Positions 10,011 through 20,518 of a stretch of DNA of 64,000 bases are shown here, piece after piece. A model generated the notes under the pieces. It searched no databases. It worked only from the letters and a program-made list of their open reading frames with translations, and was not told the DNA's origin. The translations under genes and the position numbers were made by a program. Every line of letters starts with the position of its first letter. The stretch's first letter is position 1. Source of the stretch: Euglena gracilis (lineage: Eukaryota; Euglenida; Euglenophyceae; Euglenales); NCBI GenBank assembly GCA_039621445.1, contig CP154957.1, positions 29,851,778-29,915,777 of the forward strand, written 5' to 3'.

Positions 10011-10387
10011 CTCCCACACGCTATCTTTGATGTCACTCAAATTTGTGTAGAAAAAATTCGGAAAAATGTGCCTGGCCAAAATCCGGGACGCGGGGGGGGG
10101 GAGACGTGGGGGGAACACCCCCTTCGCGGTTTGCACTGGTGTTGGATGGCAAGGGTCTCAAGTGTTAATCATTTGCACAGATATTCTCACACGGCATCCT
10201 TTCGCGGAAGAAAATGTTCCTAAACTTGACTTTTCTTGTGGCAGCCCCTTCTGTCAGTTGCCAACATGTGTGCAAAAAGAAATGATATTTTCAAGTTTGA
10301 AAAAAAAATACATATTTTTCAATTTTTCAATTGAAATTTTTCAATGAAAAATTTCATTTATTTTTCAGGCACAACCCTAGCCTAACC

Positions 10388-10700
10388 CATCGGTGAACTT
10401 CACCGGTTGAGTTTCACCAAGAGAGCACTTTTTGGCCAAAAATGGCCAAAAATGACATTTTGGGCAAGTTTTTAGAAATTTCGATAAAATTCCATGAAGC
10501 ATCAACCTCAAAATGACCATTTTGAGAGGAAAGGAGCAAAATTTCACCCATGAAAATTTCACCCCCAACCATCAAAACGGTGAAGTTCACCGGTGAACTT
10601 CACCGGTGAACTTCACCGCCGAAAGTACCCCCCCCCCCCCGGTGAATGTTCACCGGTGAACTTCACCGGGGGGGGGTCCACAGCCCCCCCCCCCACCCCT
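10388..10700. repeat. Cassette copy 1, right part, GGTGAAC palindromes
   Basis: It continues the cassette interrupted at 8963: CATCGGTGAACTTCACCGG, an AT-rich core around TTGAGAGGAAAGGAGC, then a run of GGTGAAGTTCACC-type palindromes and a C run. Further GGTGAACxTTCACC units with C/G runs continue to about 10800. Confidence 0.75.
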
Positions 10701-11096
10701 GCCTAACCTCCACCGGTGAACTTCACCGCCGAAAGCCCCCCCCCCCCCCCGGTGAACGTTCACCAGTGAAGTTCACCGGGGGGGTCCGCAGCCCCCCCCC
10801 CCCGTACTGCCTGACCTCCGTTGTACGTGAGGTCACACTGGTCACACGTGACCGTCAAAGCTGCCACATTCCCCCCGTGACGGACTCCCGTGCCCCCCCG
10901 CCACGTGCCTCATACACCCCCATTGTATGAAAATTGAAGGTTCGTTTCACGGGGTAACGTGGGAGGTTCAGCACGTCTGACGAGGACCCTCGGCCACCAG
11001 GGGGGGGTCCCCATTTTGCCGTGCCGAGGGGGTCAGTCCCCAAGGGGGGGGGTCCACCGTGGCAGACAGCCGGAATTTCCCAAAGAAAAATTCATT

Positions 11097-11500
11097 GGAG
11101 ATCAGGCAGTAGACTTTGGTCATTTTGACCCCCCTCCCCCCCCCTATGGTGAAGTTCACCGTTTGAAAGTTCACCGGGGGGTCCCGGACCCCCTCCCACC
11201 CCCCTCTGCCTAACCCATCGGTGAACTTCACCGGTGAAGTTCACCAAGAGAGCACTTTTTTGGCCAAAAATGGCCAAAAAATGACATTTTGGGCAAGTTT
11301 TCGGAAATTTCGATAAAATTCCATGAAGCATCAACCTCAAAATGACCATTTTGAGAGGAAAGGAGCAAAATTTTACCCATGAAAATTTCACCCCCAACCA
11401 TCAAAACGGTGAAGTTCACCGGTGAACTTCACCGGTGAACTTCACCGCCAAAAGTACCCCCCCCCCTCCCCGGTGAATGTTCACCGGTGAACTTCACAGG
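11097..11500. repeat. Cassette copy 2, uninterrupted
   Basis: This is a near-identical second copy of the cassette at 8848-8963 plus 10388-10668, with the same order TGGAGATCAGGCAGTAGACT, GGTGAAGTTCACC, CTCTGCCTAACCCATCGG, the AT-rich core and the terminal GGTGAACTTCACC palindromes. It preserves the empty insertion site of the hAT-like element at 11208-11215. Confidence 0.85.
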
Positions 11501-11520
11501 GGGGGGTCCACAGCCCCCCC

Positions 11521-11919
11521 CATAGTGGGCATTTTTTTTAAAAAAAAACAACGTGTTTTTTTTTAAAAAAAAACAGTAAAAAAATCAAAAAAAACAAAAG
11601 GAAAATTTCATTGAAAAAACTCGTTATGAAACTCCCAAACCATACTTTGAATCCTACTCAGTTCAAAAACTGCCAAAAAATGGTCAAATACATCCCAAAA
11701 TGCAACAAAAATGGAATTCTATGACTTTTTTCATTTTGTGGAAGGAAGTTTTTGGCAGAAATCACCCAGAAGTTGCCAAAAATGATTGAAAATGTTCATT
11801 CAAAAAATTTTCCATGCAAAACCCAGTGGGCGTTTTTTTTGTTTTTTTAAAAAAAACATTGTTAGAATTAAAAAAAAACAAAAAAAACAACGTAAAAAAA
11901 AACAGGCCGGCCCACTATG
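11521..11919. mobile_element. Small element with CATAGTGGGC ends
   Basis: The left end CATAGTGGGC (11521) and right end GCCCACTATG (to 11919) are inverted, and each is bordered outside by a C run (seven C before, eight or more after one G), consistent with insertion into poly-C. Inside both ends are long T/A tracts separated by AACGTG and AACATTG. The core is unique AT-rich sequence without coding potential. Confidence 0.6.
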
Positions 11920-12774
11920 GCCCCCCCCCACCCCTTAACCTCCATTGGTATGATTTGGCATGCCGTGCCGAGGGGGTCGGCTGACCAGGGGAGGGGTCCC
12001 CATTTTGCCGTGCCGAGGGGGTCCGACCACCAAGGGAGGGGCTGCCGAAACTCCGTGGGGGGGTCACGGGGGGGGGGGGTCATAGGGGTGGCACCCCCAA
12101 AAAATCCCGAGTCTGCCATGCCGCCAGGGTTGACGTTTTTTTTTGTTTTTTTAAAAAAAACAAAAAAACATGTTTTTTTTAAAAAAAAACGCAAAAAAAA
12201 CATGTTTTTTTTGAAAAAGCAAAAATTGACCTTTTTCCTTGCGAAATGACCATTTTTTTTGAAGAAAATTTTCGCGGGTGGTTCGGGTCACGAGGTGGGG
12301 GTCACGGGGGGGTCACAGGGGGGGGGGTCACATTAGCGGTGGCCAGATTAGAAATCACCGAAAACGAATTTTTGGGAAAAAATCCTTTTTAGGCTCCAAA
12401 ATAGGAATCCCCCAAACGAAAATTAGGAAATCTTCCGGAATATTTTGTCAAATTAGGCATCACCGGCCAAGTTTTTCAGAAAAAATGGCCAAAACGGGTC
12501 TTAGGTCGGGTTGGGGGAGGGGGGTCATGGGGGGAACACCCCCTGTGAAGTTTTTTTTTTAACAACATTCATTTTTTTGGGTTGAAAGCATGATTTTTCG
12601 CACCAGAAAACACAGATTTGGAAATAAAAAAATGCACTTTTTCCCAAAAAAACATTGCAAAAAATTTTTCCCCCAAACCCTCCATGACGTTTTTTTGTTT
12701 TTTTTAAAAAAAACATATTTTTTTTAAAAAAAACATGTTTTTTTTGTTTCAAAAAAAACAAGCCGTCAACCTTG
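11920..12774. other. Repeat-rich spacer
   Basis: No gene seen. The block CATTTTGCCGTGCCGAGGGG followed by GTC and a G/C run occurs twice here (about 11960-12040) and once at about 11010-11040. T/A tracts alternating as TTTTTTAAAAAA occur at 12130-12210 and 12690-12760. GGTCACGGGG-type repeats lie at 12060-12100 and 12290-12330. Confidence 0.45.
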
Positions 12775-12843
12775 CATGCCCCCCATATAAGACCCCCCTC
12801 GAGAGCCAAATTCCCAGGGGGGGACTTATATGGGGGGGGCATG
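12775..12843. repeat. Miniature hairpin element
   Basis: CATGCCCCCCATATAAG (12775) and CTTATATGGGGGGGGCATG (ending 12843) form an inverted pair with a loop of about 30 nt containing CTCGAGAG. It has the same poly-C-capped design as the larger families. A related CATGCCCCCCCCATT arm occurs near 13118 and 13246. Confidence 0.65.
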
Positions 12844-12965
12844 GTATTTTGGGGGTTTACCCCCCCCCCGTCAGCCGACCCCCTCTGCATGAAGCGTTGT
12901 ATTGATACTGATACCTTTGTTCTTGTTCTCACCGCGGTTACACCGCGGTTATCTGGGCTCCTCCT

Positions 12966-14340
12966 AATTGGTAAGGTGGCTGCCGAGGCAGCCACCGACA
13001 CTCATCATGTGTTTTGTGACTCATGCCACAAAATTTCTTTCCTTCCAAAATCCCGGGGGCGGCACCCCCCCCCCCCCGAACCCCGCTTGTGACACCAACC
13101 ATGCCATCCCCCCCTACCATGCCCCCCCCATTATGTACCCCCTGGGGGGAAGTACACACACAATGGGGGGGGGGCAGCGTGCACCTGCTCCCATGAGGAA
13201 TGCCCCTCGCCCGCCATCCGCGGGCATGTTCCGCCAAACAGCAACATGCCCCCCCCATTGTGTACCACTGCTGGAGACAAACACGCGAGTGGCCGACCCC
13301 CCGGGGCAGGGGTAGTAGTGCTTTACTGGTTTTCAAAAAAAACATAAAAAGACCGAGGTTGAGCGACTGGGTGGTTCTGGAATTGCTGCCCCCCTCCCCC
13401 TAGACGGGTCGGTCAAAAATCGTATGAGCATAATTTCCGCATACCATGACCCCATGAACCCCCTTTTGTCCTTGCCAGGACCCCGGCGGGCCACCATTGT
13501 CTACCTCCCCCCCCCCCCCGGAGGCCAAAATTGGGGGGTGACACGGGAGAAGTTTCACGGTGGGTAGCGCAGCTTCACCCAGACCGTGCCCCGGGCCCAG
13601 GGAAACGTCTCTTTTGGCCCTCGCCACAAGGAGAACCTCCTCATGACTCCCTGTGCGCTCACAGGTCAGCGGTAGCTATACTGAGGGGTTTACAAAGAGG
13701 TGTTCGGTGACTGGGTAGAGGTCAGTGGAAAATGAGCGAGGCTCATCTTCAATATATAAAGAGCAAGGGGGGGGGCGTGTGTGTTGTGCTGTGCTGCCTC
13801 CTTTGGCGTGTGTGTGTGTCATGTAGGGTTTCACGTGACTGTCACGGTTTGCCTGAAGGTGAGTATCCACAGATCCGATGAGGTAGGTGAGGGCCTGTTT
13901 GTGTACGCTTGAAGGGTACCAATTTTGGCCTCAGAGCCATTGGTCGTAGGCAGACAATGGTTTCTGGTTCAGGCCCGTGGGCCGGCTAAGAGCTCCTGAC
14001 GATGGTTGGTGAGTGTCGGTGGGCATTGGGTGGTTAGGGTATCCAAAGAGTTATGACATTTGGTATGGGGAATGAGTACTGGAGGTATCCGAGGTTCCGC
14101 AATCCAGAAGCTGTTCAGGACATTGCCCCCATGCCAACTGTCGGGCCACTTCACGCATCAGAGCCATTTCCAGTCCTTGCCACATGTTGGCCTCCACGCC
14201 CCGCCGTTGTGTTGGCTGGTTAGAAGGCGGATACAAATGGAGACAAAGCCTTTTCCTGCTTCGCTAATGCCTCCGTAGCAGTCCAGCACCAGTGGTGCAA
14301 AGGTCCATTGGGGTCCATGACAAAGTCGCGGTTAAAAACC
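12966..14340. other. Spacer without recognised gene
   Basis: It contains C/G runs, two CCCCCCATT(A/G)TGTACC blocks (about 13124 and 13252) with a GT-rich complement between them, and a short GT microsatellite near 13810. Open frames on both strands show no domain I recognise. Confidence 0.4.
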
Positions 14341-14349
14341 GCGCATTTG

Positions 14350-14628
14350 TCACATTGATGCTGTCGCGCTGTTTGGCATTACATTGTCCCCCCAAACACA
14401 AAAGGAGTTCAAGCAACAACCACAAACCCTCGCCCTCTCAAAAACGGACAAATCTTTGGTAAACATTTTGACATCGTCCCATGAAGGACACATGGAAGCT
14501 TTTCTTTTTGGTGGGGTGGCTCCCAAACTCCTTTTCCCTATTTCCTTTGCCATTTTCCTGCTTTCCGCAATTTCTTTCACTGTGTCTAGACCCGTCCATG
14601 AAAAACTTGCTGCATCAATCACAACCAC
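14350..14628 (-). CDS. Possible short hypothetical exon
   Basis: A 92-codon minus-strand frame starts MVVIDAASFSWTGLDTVKE and continues with AESRKMAKEIGKRSLG, a basic PPKRKAS stretch and CGCCLNSFCVWGDN. Its composition is more protein-like than neighbouring frames (helix-compatible first half, a Cys cluster later). It lies head-to-head with the plus-strand exon at 14759, so it could be the first exon of a divergent gene. No family is recognised and the call is weak. Confidence 0.22.
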   Translation of the reverse strand: MVVIDAASFSWTGLDTVKEIAESRKMAKEIGKRSLGATPPKRKASMCPSWDDVKMFTKDLSVFERARVCGCCLNSFCVWGDNVMPNSATASM

Positions 14629-14758
14629 ATGAGCAATAAATCAAAGTCGCAGGCACGTGTTGTGTTGGTTGATGATGGAAAAGAAACCATTCAGATGAAT
14701 TCAGTTTGGAAGGTATTTGAAATCCTTTGAATCTGGGATATTTTTTCTCCCTTTTCAG

Positions 14759-15358
14759 CTTCAAGCCCGTGCGGAAGCAACCTGTTTCCTCCCACGAAAA
14801 ACTCAGATCGAAGTGAACGCTTTTGCAGAAGCCCACATTGGAGATGGTGCCGACATAGATTCTTTGGACCTTTCTGACACGTATCACTGCACAGTGCAAC
14901 AGTTACTTGCTGCAGTCAGTGAAATGCCCCTTGGGTTGCGCTCAGAATTGGCAGCTGACCTGGTCGATATGGGAGTGCAGAGCGACGAGAGTGGTGTTGG
15001 GTCCAGCCAGAAAAAGAAAAAGAAGAAGAAGGACAAGCAGAGAGTTTCAGAAGATGAGTCTTGTGAAGGCCTTTGCGATCGACTTGTGAGGGAGCAACAA
15101 ACAAGGGTGGAAACATACCACCGCACCATTCAGCAGTTTGTGGCATTGTATGGTCAAACCCTTGAAAACTCCAAAGATTTTTCTCTGGACCAACATCCAT
15201 TGGCACTTGAGACATTGCACCAAGCCGCTGAGCAGGGGGCACTTTCTTTGGAGACAATCCAGCAAATACAGGCTCTCCGTCTCCGACAGTCAGAACTTGA
15301 ATTGGAGCTTGCATGCCATGCAGCTGGGAATGCACCTTTTCTCCAATCATTTTTAAAG
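14759..15358 (+). CDS. Exon of a large helical protein, 200 codons
   Basis: The acceptor CTCCCTTTTCAG ends at 14758 and the donor is AAAG|GTAGAA at 15358/15359. The exon is exactly 600 nt and in phase 0 at both ends. It encodes a mainly alpha-helical segment: residues about 1-85 are helical with acidic patches, followed by a poly-Lys linker (KKKKKKKDK) and a second helical half with CDRLVREQQTRVETYHRT, QQFVALYGQTLEN and a Gln/Leu-rich helix (LRLRQSELELEL). The spacing of hydrophobic residues suits HEAT/ARM-type repeats, but I cannot name the family. It is the leftmost convincing exon of the plus-strand gene system. The true start codon is not identified. Confidence 0.7.
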
Positions 15359-15955
15359 GTAGAAGCATTGGGTTCGGTTTGGGTGTTTCCATAGTTTCCA
15401 AAAAAGTTGCACACCCCCAAACAGCCTGCCTCTGGCCCCAGGCATGCCCACCTCTGGCCATTTCTTTTGCCTGGCATGTCATGAATGAAACATTGCAACC
15501 AGGGAAAGGGACCGCCAAGAGTCCCCAAACAACCAAAAAAAACCGTTCAAAGGTCAAAGCGAAGGAAACCCCCCATAACTGACACTGGGTTTGGAGGGTG
15601 TTCATTGGGGGTCCCCTGGAAAGCAAGGAAGAATTCATTGGGGACTTGGAACGGGGGGGGGGGAGGGCTGGGACCTCCCCAAAGATAATTTTTTATCACC
15701 TCACAAATTGGCCATTTTGGCCCAGAATGGGCCTGGACCCCCCTGTGTTGTTCAGTTCCAAAGTGAACAATTTATTTTATATTTTTTATTCTCTTTTTCC
15801 CGAAAAGATGGGGAAATCGACCTTTTTTTAGAAAAAAACCCAAATTGCCAATCTTGGGGCGGTGAGAGCGGGCCAGGCTTCTTTTTAGTCAGGAGACCCC
15901 CCCTGAGAGGGTGGGGGGTGGGGGTCCCGGGGTGGGCCCACATAAAATTGCCATA

Positions 15956-16172
15956 ACCCCCCTCACTGTTCCCCCCTTACTGTTCCCATAGGGGGGACGG
16001 GAACAATGCAGTGTCAGGGCGGTTTTTCGGAGCAAGGAAGGACCCCTGACTTGAAGGACCCTCGACTTGAAGGACCCCCGGAACACAGAGGGAAAAGGGA
16101 TTTTTTTTGGTCGATTTCTGGTGCCCTTTTGAGTCTTACTTGGTTGGTGAGCCCACGGCCCATGGGAACGAA
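15956..16172. mobile_element. TTACTGTTCCC-type poly-C element, second copy
   Basis: It opens CCCCCCTCACTGTTCCC, CCTTACTGTTCCCATAGG and GACGGGAACAATGCAGTGTC, matching the left arm at 7850 closely. The right arm is shortened to GGCCCATGGGAACG. It contains a local duplication of CTTGAAGGACCC. It probably lies in an intron between the exons at 14759 and 20240. Confidence 0.6.
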
Positions 16173-16359
16173 ACTTTTTTTTCCAGAAAATGTCCTCAAA
16201 CGGCCTGATTTTGGGGGTCCGGGGGGTCGTCCGGGTGCCGTTTTGAGGTGTAGCTGGGGCGGTGCCTTGGAGGGTGTTCGCCCCTCTTCCCCCCCCCCCG
16301 CGTCCCAAATTTTGGCCAGGCACGTTTTTTCGTCAACCAAAAGAACAATGGGTGCTTGT

Positions 16360-16560
16360 CTGTTATCGCACGACGGACCCCCCCCTTTCGGTTATCGCAC
16401 GACGCCGTATTTCTGGGTGAGTATGGGGTTATTTGAAGGAGCAGGGTTAGGGCAACATGACCATGTTGTGCAACATGGCCATGTTGCCCTAACCCTACTC
16501 CTTCAAATAACCCCAGAAATACGGCGTCGTGCGATAACCGAAAGGGGGGGTGCGATACAA
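16360..16560. repeat. Long hairpin of the TTATCGCACGACG family
   Basis: TCGGTTATCGCACGACGCCG (about 16388) runs through TATTTCTGGG, GGGGTTATTTGAAGGAG and AGGGTTAGGGCAACATG to a centre near 16465, then returns in reverse complement to CGGCGTCGTGCGATAACCGA (about 16540). Arms are about 75 bp with a small insertion. The centre holds CATGTTG palindromes. The TTAGGG in the arm is part of the palindrome, not a telomere array. Confidence 0.75.
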
Positions 16561-16708
16561 ACAGGTACCGAAAAATGCACACAAATTTGAGTGTCGCCAA
16601 AGAAAATGTGTGGGGAGTTGGGCCACAGTCTCCCCCCGCGTCCCCCCCGCGTCCCCCCGCGTCCCAAACCACCCCCTTACTGATATGTCATCAACGGACC
16701 CCCCTTTC

Positions 16709-17153
16709 GGTACTTGTCTGTTATCGCACGACATACCCCCCCCCCTTTTGGTTATCGCACGACGCCTTCCTTTCCTCTTCCGGTGACTATATTGGGTTAT
16801 TGGGAGGAATGGGGTTGGGGTTAGGACCTGTCGTTGTGAACTTTTCGCCCCATTTCGAGTTCGGCCAAATTTTAGGCAAATGTCCCTGTTTTTCCATGTT
16901 TTTTTTTTCAGGGGGATGGCAAAATCTCCCCCTTCCAGGCCAAACGGTCGGCGGCCTTTATCTTTCTTTCTCCCTGCCTGTCTGCCTCCTTTGGAAGGGG
17001 TACGGCAGGGCCTCGTCTCCCTTCACAAAATAACCACAAAAACCACCCAAAACGGTCGAAAGAGACCCCAAGGGAAAGCATTCTGGCCGTTCCAAGGGCG
17101 TCGTGCGATAACCAAAAGGGGGGGGGTGCGTCGTGCGATAACAGACAAGTACC
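16709..17153. mobile_element. TTATCGCACGACG-family element with 8-bp direct repeats
   Basis: The left arm GGTACTTGTCTGTTATCGC (16709-16766) and the right arm ending GATAACAGACAAGTACC (17096-17153) are inverted over about 57 bp, each containing two GTTATCGCACGAC motifs separated by a C or G run. CCCCTTTC precedes the element (16701-16708) and recurs at its right boundary (17153-17160), a plausible 8-bp target duplication. The interior is non-coding. Confidence 0.72.
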
Positions 17154-17244
17154 CCCTTTCTGTTTTGGTACAATGCCCTTTTAGCATGCCAAGGCCTGTC
17201 TTGGCCACTTGGGAGGTTTTTTTTGGTTTTTGAAGGGTCGGTAC

Positions 17245-17425
17245 CAAAAGGGATTTGCCATCCTGAACAAAAAAACAGGGCAATTTGCCAAGAATTGACC
17301 CAAATTCAAAAAGGCTAAAGACTTCACAACAACTCCTCACCCTAACGCTGTTCATCCCAATAACCCTGCACAGTCGGAAAACAAGGCGTCGTGCTACAAC
17401 CGAAAGCGGGGTCCGTCGTGCGAAA
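17245..17425. repeat. Inverted partial copy of the TTATCGCACGACG family
   Basis: Read in reverse complement this segment parallels 16735-16900: GGTTGTAGCACGACGCC, GGGTTATTGGGATGAAC, GTTAGGGTGAGGAG, and a tract ending CAAATTGCCCTGTTTTT. It is a diverged, truncated relative in the opposite orientation. Confidence 0.5.
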
Positions 17426-17429
17426 AACC

Positions 17430-18780
17430 ATTTCACCACAGCACGAACCACATTTTCGGCCTTTTTTTCGGAGGCGATTTTTCAAGGGGAAAATGTTGGG
17501 AAAATGAATCTGACTGTTTTCGAGGGGTCAAAAACTGGGGGCAGGGAGATTCCGAGTTAAAAACAAGCCGGACCCAAAAATGAAGTCAATCCGACCCCTT
17601 TTTGGAAGTCCAGCCACTCCAGCAACTGGAAATATCTTCACATCCAGATGCACTCGCGTTGACCTGGCAGGGGGGGGGGTGCACTGCCACTGTGGTGTAC
17701 ACCGGTTTGAGGGGGGTTCCAGCGTCGCACGCAGCGCTTCTGCCGCGGAGCAGGGAGCAGGCAAATTTTGTCGTTTTTTTTTCGGGAAAAATGTGGAAAA
17801 AAAATCACTTTTTTGGCCATTTTTCCGGTCGTGACGGCGAATATTTAACGAGTTCATTGGGGGGGTCAATTTTTTTCTGACCAGGCAAAGGGGGGGGCAC
17901 GGTGCGCCCTGGCGCGGGGGGGAGGGGGTCAAGGCTTTCGGCAAACAGAGTCTGAACATCCCATCCCCTTGCCGTGCATTTCTGAAAGCAACCGAACGAA
18001 TTCCAAATGGGAAACGGGAACCTGCTGAAGCAAATGGTGTCCAAGGCACCAATCCATGTGGGTGATGGAAATCTCTTCCCGTCCTGAGCTTGTCACATTC
18101 ACCATTTCCTCCCAAGAAATCTCCCCCAAACAATCATTGAACATCAATTTTCCCATCCAAATTGGTGAAGTGGAAAGTTGACCATGAGGCAGGAACACAA
18201 AAAAAGGTTCCAAGAAAAAATATTTTTGATCATTTGTTTGCAGAGGATGAGCACCAACGCGTTCCCCCATTCTCAGTATTGTCCCAAAAGAAAGATTGAG
18301 TTGAAATATTTCATGCAGTTTCAGAAAAAAAATTACCCCTTGGTGGAAGTTTTGAAGAATGGTCCCTTCCTTTCGTCACCCTTCATGAACTAGAGAAGAA
18401 TGGCAAGGTTAGGACCCCAAACCCAAACTTTGTGAAACCTTATCTGAAAGGTTTCTGCAAAATCGGGGGCTTGTACCAGTGCTGGCCCTGTAGCCTGGTT
18501 TTTGGGTCTCGTGCCAAAATGGCGGAGCACCCCCGAGGGGGAAGGGGTTGTCCATGTCTGTAAATCCCCTCAAATACTCACCAACCTGGACACTGAGTTG
18601 TGCCCAAAACATCTCCCTCCTGTGTTTCAACCCCATTTTGGCCTAGAAAAAGGATTTATAGCTTTTGTCTCAATCTTAAAATGAGGTTTTCGTTTTTTTT
18701 TTGTGCCTGAAATCAAGGGAAATGCATTTCCAAAATATTTCTGAGATATCTCTGAAATGAAATATATTTTACACCATATT
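17430..18780. other. Intron or spacer with uncertain minus-strand frame
   Basis: C/G runs lie at 17670, 17860 and 17890-17930. A minus-strand frame at about 17960-18180 reads protein-like (GEISWEEMVNV, SITHMDWCLG, LLQQVPVSHLEFVRLLSEM), but no start, splice site or family could be fixed, so I do not call a gene. The remainder is AT-rich and unremarkable. Confidence 0.3.
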
Positions 18781-18920
18781 TCGAAAGATGCTTTTCCTGT
18801 CCCGATTCCAAAAGCGGAAAAGCCACGGTCCCCTTCCTTCATCAACCCAAGAGAGCCACAAAAAAACAATGAGACTGAAAAGAACCCTCAACCTGAAACC
18901 TGTCCTGAGGCTGCTCCGGT
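18781..18920 (+). CDS. Doubtful Pro/Glu/Asn-rich exon
   Basis: An open stretch reads KDAFPVPIPKAEKPRSP, then FINPREPQKNNETEKN, ending before a GTGCTTTGGG donor-like site near 18918. Composition suggests a disordered linker. The acceptor is unclear (possibly CGAAAG near 18786). It could equally be intron sequence. Confidence 0.22.
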
Positions 18921-19364
18921 GCTTTGGGTCCGACCCGGGGCTCCGATTTTTAGGTCAAAATTTTCCTTTGGCACCGAAGGAACCGAATTTTTCCTTGCAT
19001 GCCATGGCGGGCGGGGTTGGGAGTCCACCCCAACCCCGCACCCACCTCCCAGGTGGTCACCTCCCTCCCCCCCCACCAGGTCTTGCGTGCAGCTCCCAAA
19101 ACCCCGATTGGCTCCAATCGGCCACTGATTTTGCCATTTTTCAGAGGAGGCATTTCCATTAGGACAAAGGAATCCGACAAACGTTCAATGAACACCCTTG
19201 TACACTTTTGTCTGTTGGGTTGTAATTCTTTGTCACCACAGGTGGTTTCGGCTTCAATGAATGATTTTGTCTTCTGAACGCCTCCTGTTCGGACCACAAA
19301 TTTTGGTCACTTCAGCGTTCGTTGGGCACAGAGGGGGCAGTAGCTATCCCCCCCCCCGGCGAGG

Positions 19365-19600
19365 TCTCGCACTCGTGCCGATAGGCACATTTTGACTCTG
19401 AGGTGGATGCGCCACGACAACTTTTTGTCGAGGGTGGGTTAGAAACACCATGTTTTTTCCAGCCCCCTCCTGCGCTTCCCCCCACAAGTCCGATAGGGCA
19501 ATTGCCAGCACCACCCGATACGGGTTCTTTTCCGGCATTGCCATGGCACCCGGAGATGCGTTTGACGGTACCCGCTTATGCAAACGACAGAGCTCCAAAT
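19365..19600 (+). pseudogene. Degenerate duplicate of the exon region at 20480-20620
   Basis: GCCGATAGGCACATTTTGAC (19377) through GGATGCGCCACGACAACTTT and TCGAGGGTGGGTTAGAAAC parallels GCCTATAGGCACACTTGAC through TGGTAGCGCCACAACGATTA and TCCAAAGTGGGTCAGAAAT at about 20485-20550. The encoded DAPRQLFVEGGLETP matches VAPQRLFVQSGSEMS of the downstream exon. The rest diverges into a Pro-rich frame, so this looks like a decayed local exon duplication. Confidence 0.45.
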
Positions 19601-20239
19601 TCAGAAAACTTCATAAAACTTTGGGTGCAGTCCTGAGAAGAAGGAGATGCCTCTGTTTCCTTTTGTGGAAACTGATCTGCCACTGTTTTTTCCCCGGAAA
19701 ATGTGAATAATCCCCACATTTACCCCTCAAAACCAGCTGTCCACTTTCTGTCATTTTTTGTCCAGTCTTTTTTGCTTGGATTGTTGTTTTTGGTCTGTAA
19801 AAAAGAGAAACCAAGCCACCCTAGCATGACATCCCCCTGGGAGTATTATTTGGTCGTCCGAAGTGAACCCATTCATGGTTTGGGGGGGATGCTATTCGGC
19901 AAAAATTTTCGTGATTTTTGAAATCATCCATAGTTGGTGTATTTTTTTTGTCTCAGAAACGTGCTGTTTGGCATTTTCCCTTACATTTCCAATCTGAAAA
20001 TGGTAGAAATCAATTAAAACTAGCCTAAAAATATGGTCCCAGCTCCCAAGAAAATTCATTTTTTGTGGCAATCAGTGAATTTACCTCTTTGCGCACTGAA
20101 TTTGAATTGCACCACATGCACCACAAGATGAATGCAGGAGGGGTTATTGTCCTTCTTGTTGTTTTGCTGCACACTGTCATTGTTGCAAAATTAGTGTTGT
20201 TGTTTGAATTTTCAGAGACATAAGGTGATTTTTCAACAG

Positions 20240-20323
20240 AAGGTGACATTGATTTTTCACAATGGAGAGTGCCTTGCAATTGTGGCTACCGGTGTCGGTG
20301 GCGAATTCGTTGATTCTGTGGAG
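20240..20323 (+). CDS. Small exon, beta-strand-like
   Basis: The acceptor TTTTTCAACAG ends at 20239 and the donor GTGGAG|GTCACTG at 20323/20324. The 84-nt exon is phase 0 on both sides and encodes KVTLIFHNGECLAIVATGVG followed by GEFVDSVE. The alternating hydrophobic pattern is beta rather than helical. The frame stays open to 20491 and a second donor CAG|GTCCAT lies near 20419, so a longer exon is possible. An alternative acceptor AATTTTCAG ends at 20215. Confidence 0.45.
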
Positions 20324-20518
20324 GTCACTGCTCCCCCATGTCAAACTATTTCAAAGACAACCGGATGCTCAGGGAACAAAGCCCCCCAGAAATTGTTTGC
20401 AAAGACGGCTCCCAAACAGGTCCATTTTGGTGCAAAGCCAGTCAACAGACGGCAATTCCCCCCAAGCAAAATTTTGCATTTGTGCCTATAGGCACACTTG
20501 ACACACAGGTGGTAGCGC

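Larger units (their letters stand above)
8964..10379. mobile_element. hAT-like non-autonomous element with 8-bp target duplication
   Basis: The left end is TAGGGTTGTGCCTG (8964) and the right end CAGGCACAACCCTA (to 10379). Subterminal AT-rich arms (TTTTTCAATT types) are also inverted. The element is flanked by GCCTAACC at 8956-8963 and again at 10380-10387. The same locus without insertion is preserved in the second cassette copy, where a single GCCTAACC (11208-11215) joins the two flanks. An 8-bp duplication with TAGGG-type ends is the hallmark of the hAT superfamily. No transposase remains. Other poly-C elements are nested inside (9620-10010, 9642-9815). Confidence 0.82.
8422..12965. mobile_element. 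Candidate 4.5-kb outer element with CCGCGG-repeat termini
   Basis: The left terminus AGGAGGAGCCCA (8422) is followed by AACCGCGGTTATC and two more ACCGCGGTTA units. The right terminus is the reverse complement: ACCGCGGTTACACCGCGGTT then ATCTGGGCTCCTCCT (to 12965). A 12-bp exact terminal match followed by CCGCGGT repeats on both sides fits the ends of one element, later filled by the insertions at 8964-10379, 9620-10010, 9642-9815 and 11521-11919. No target duplication was identified, so these could also be two separate inverted fragments. Confidence 0.4.

Noticed and set aside
20240-20323. Assignment of the beta-like exon to an MSP/HYDIN-type domain
   Set aside because: The NGECLAIVATGVGG pattern is suggestive, but the stretch is too short and lacks further matching strands.
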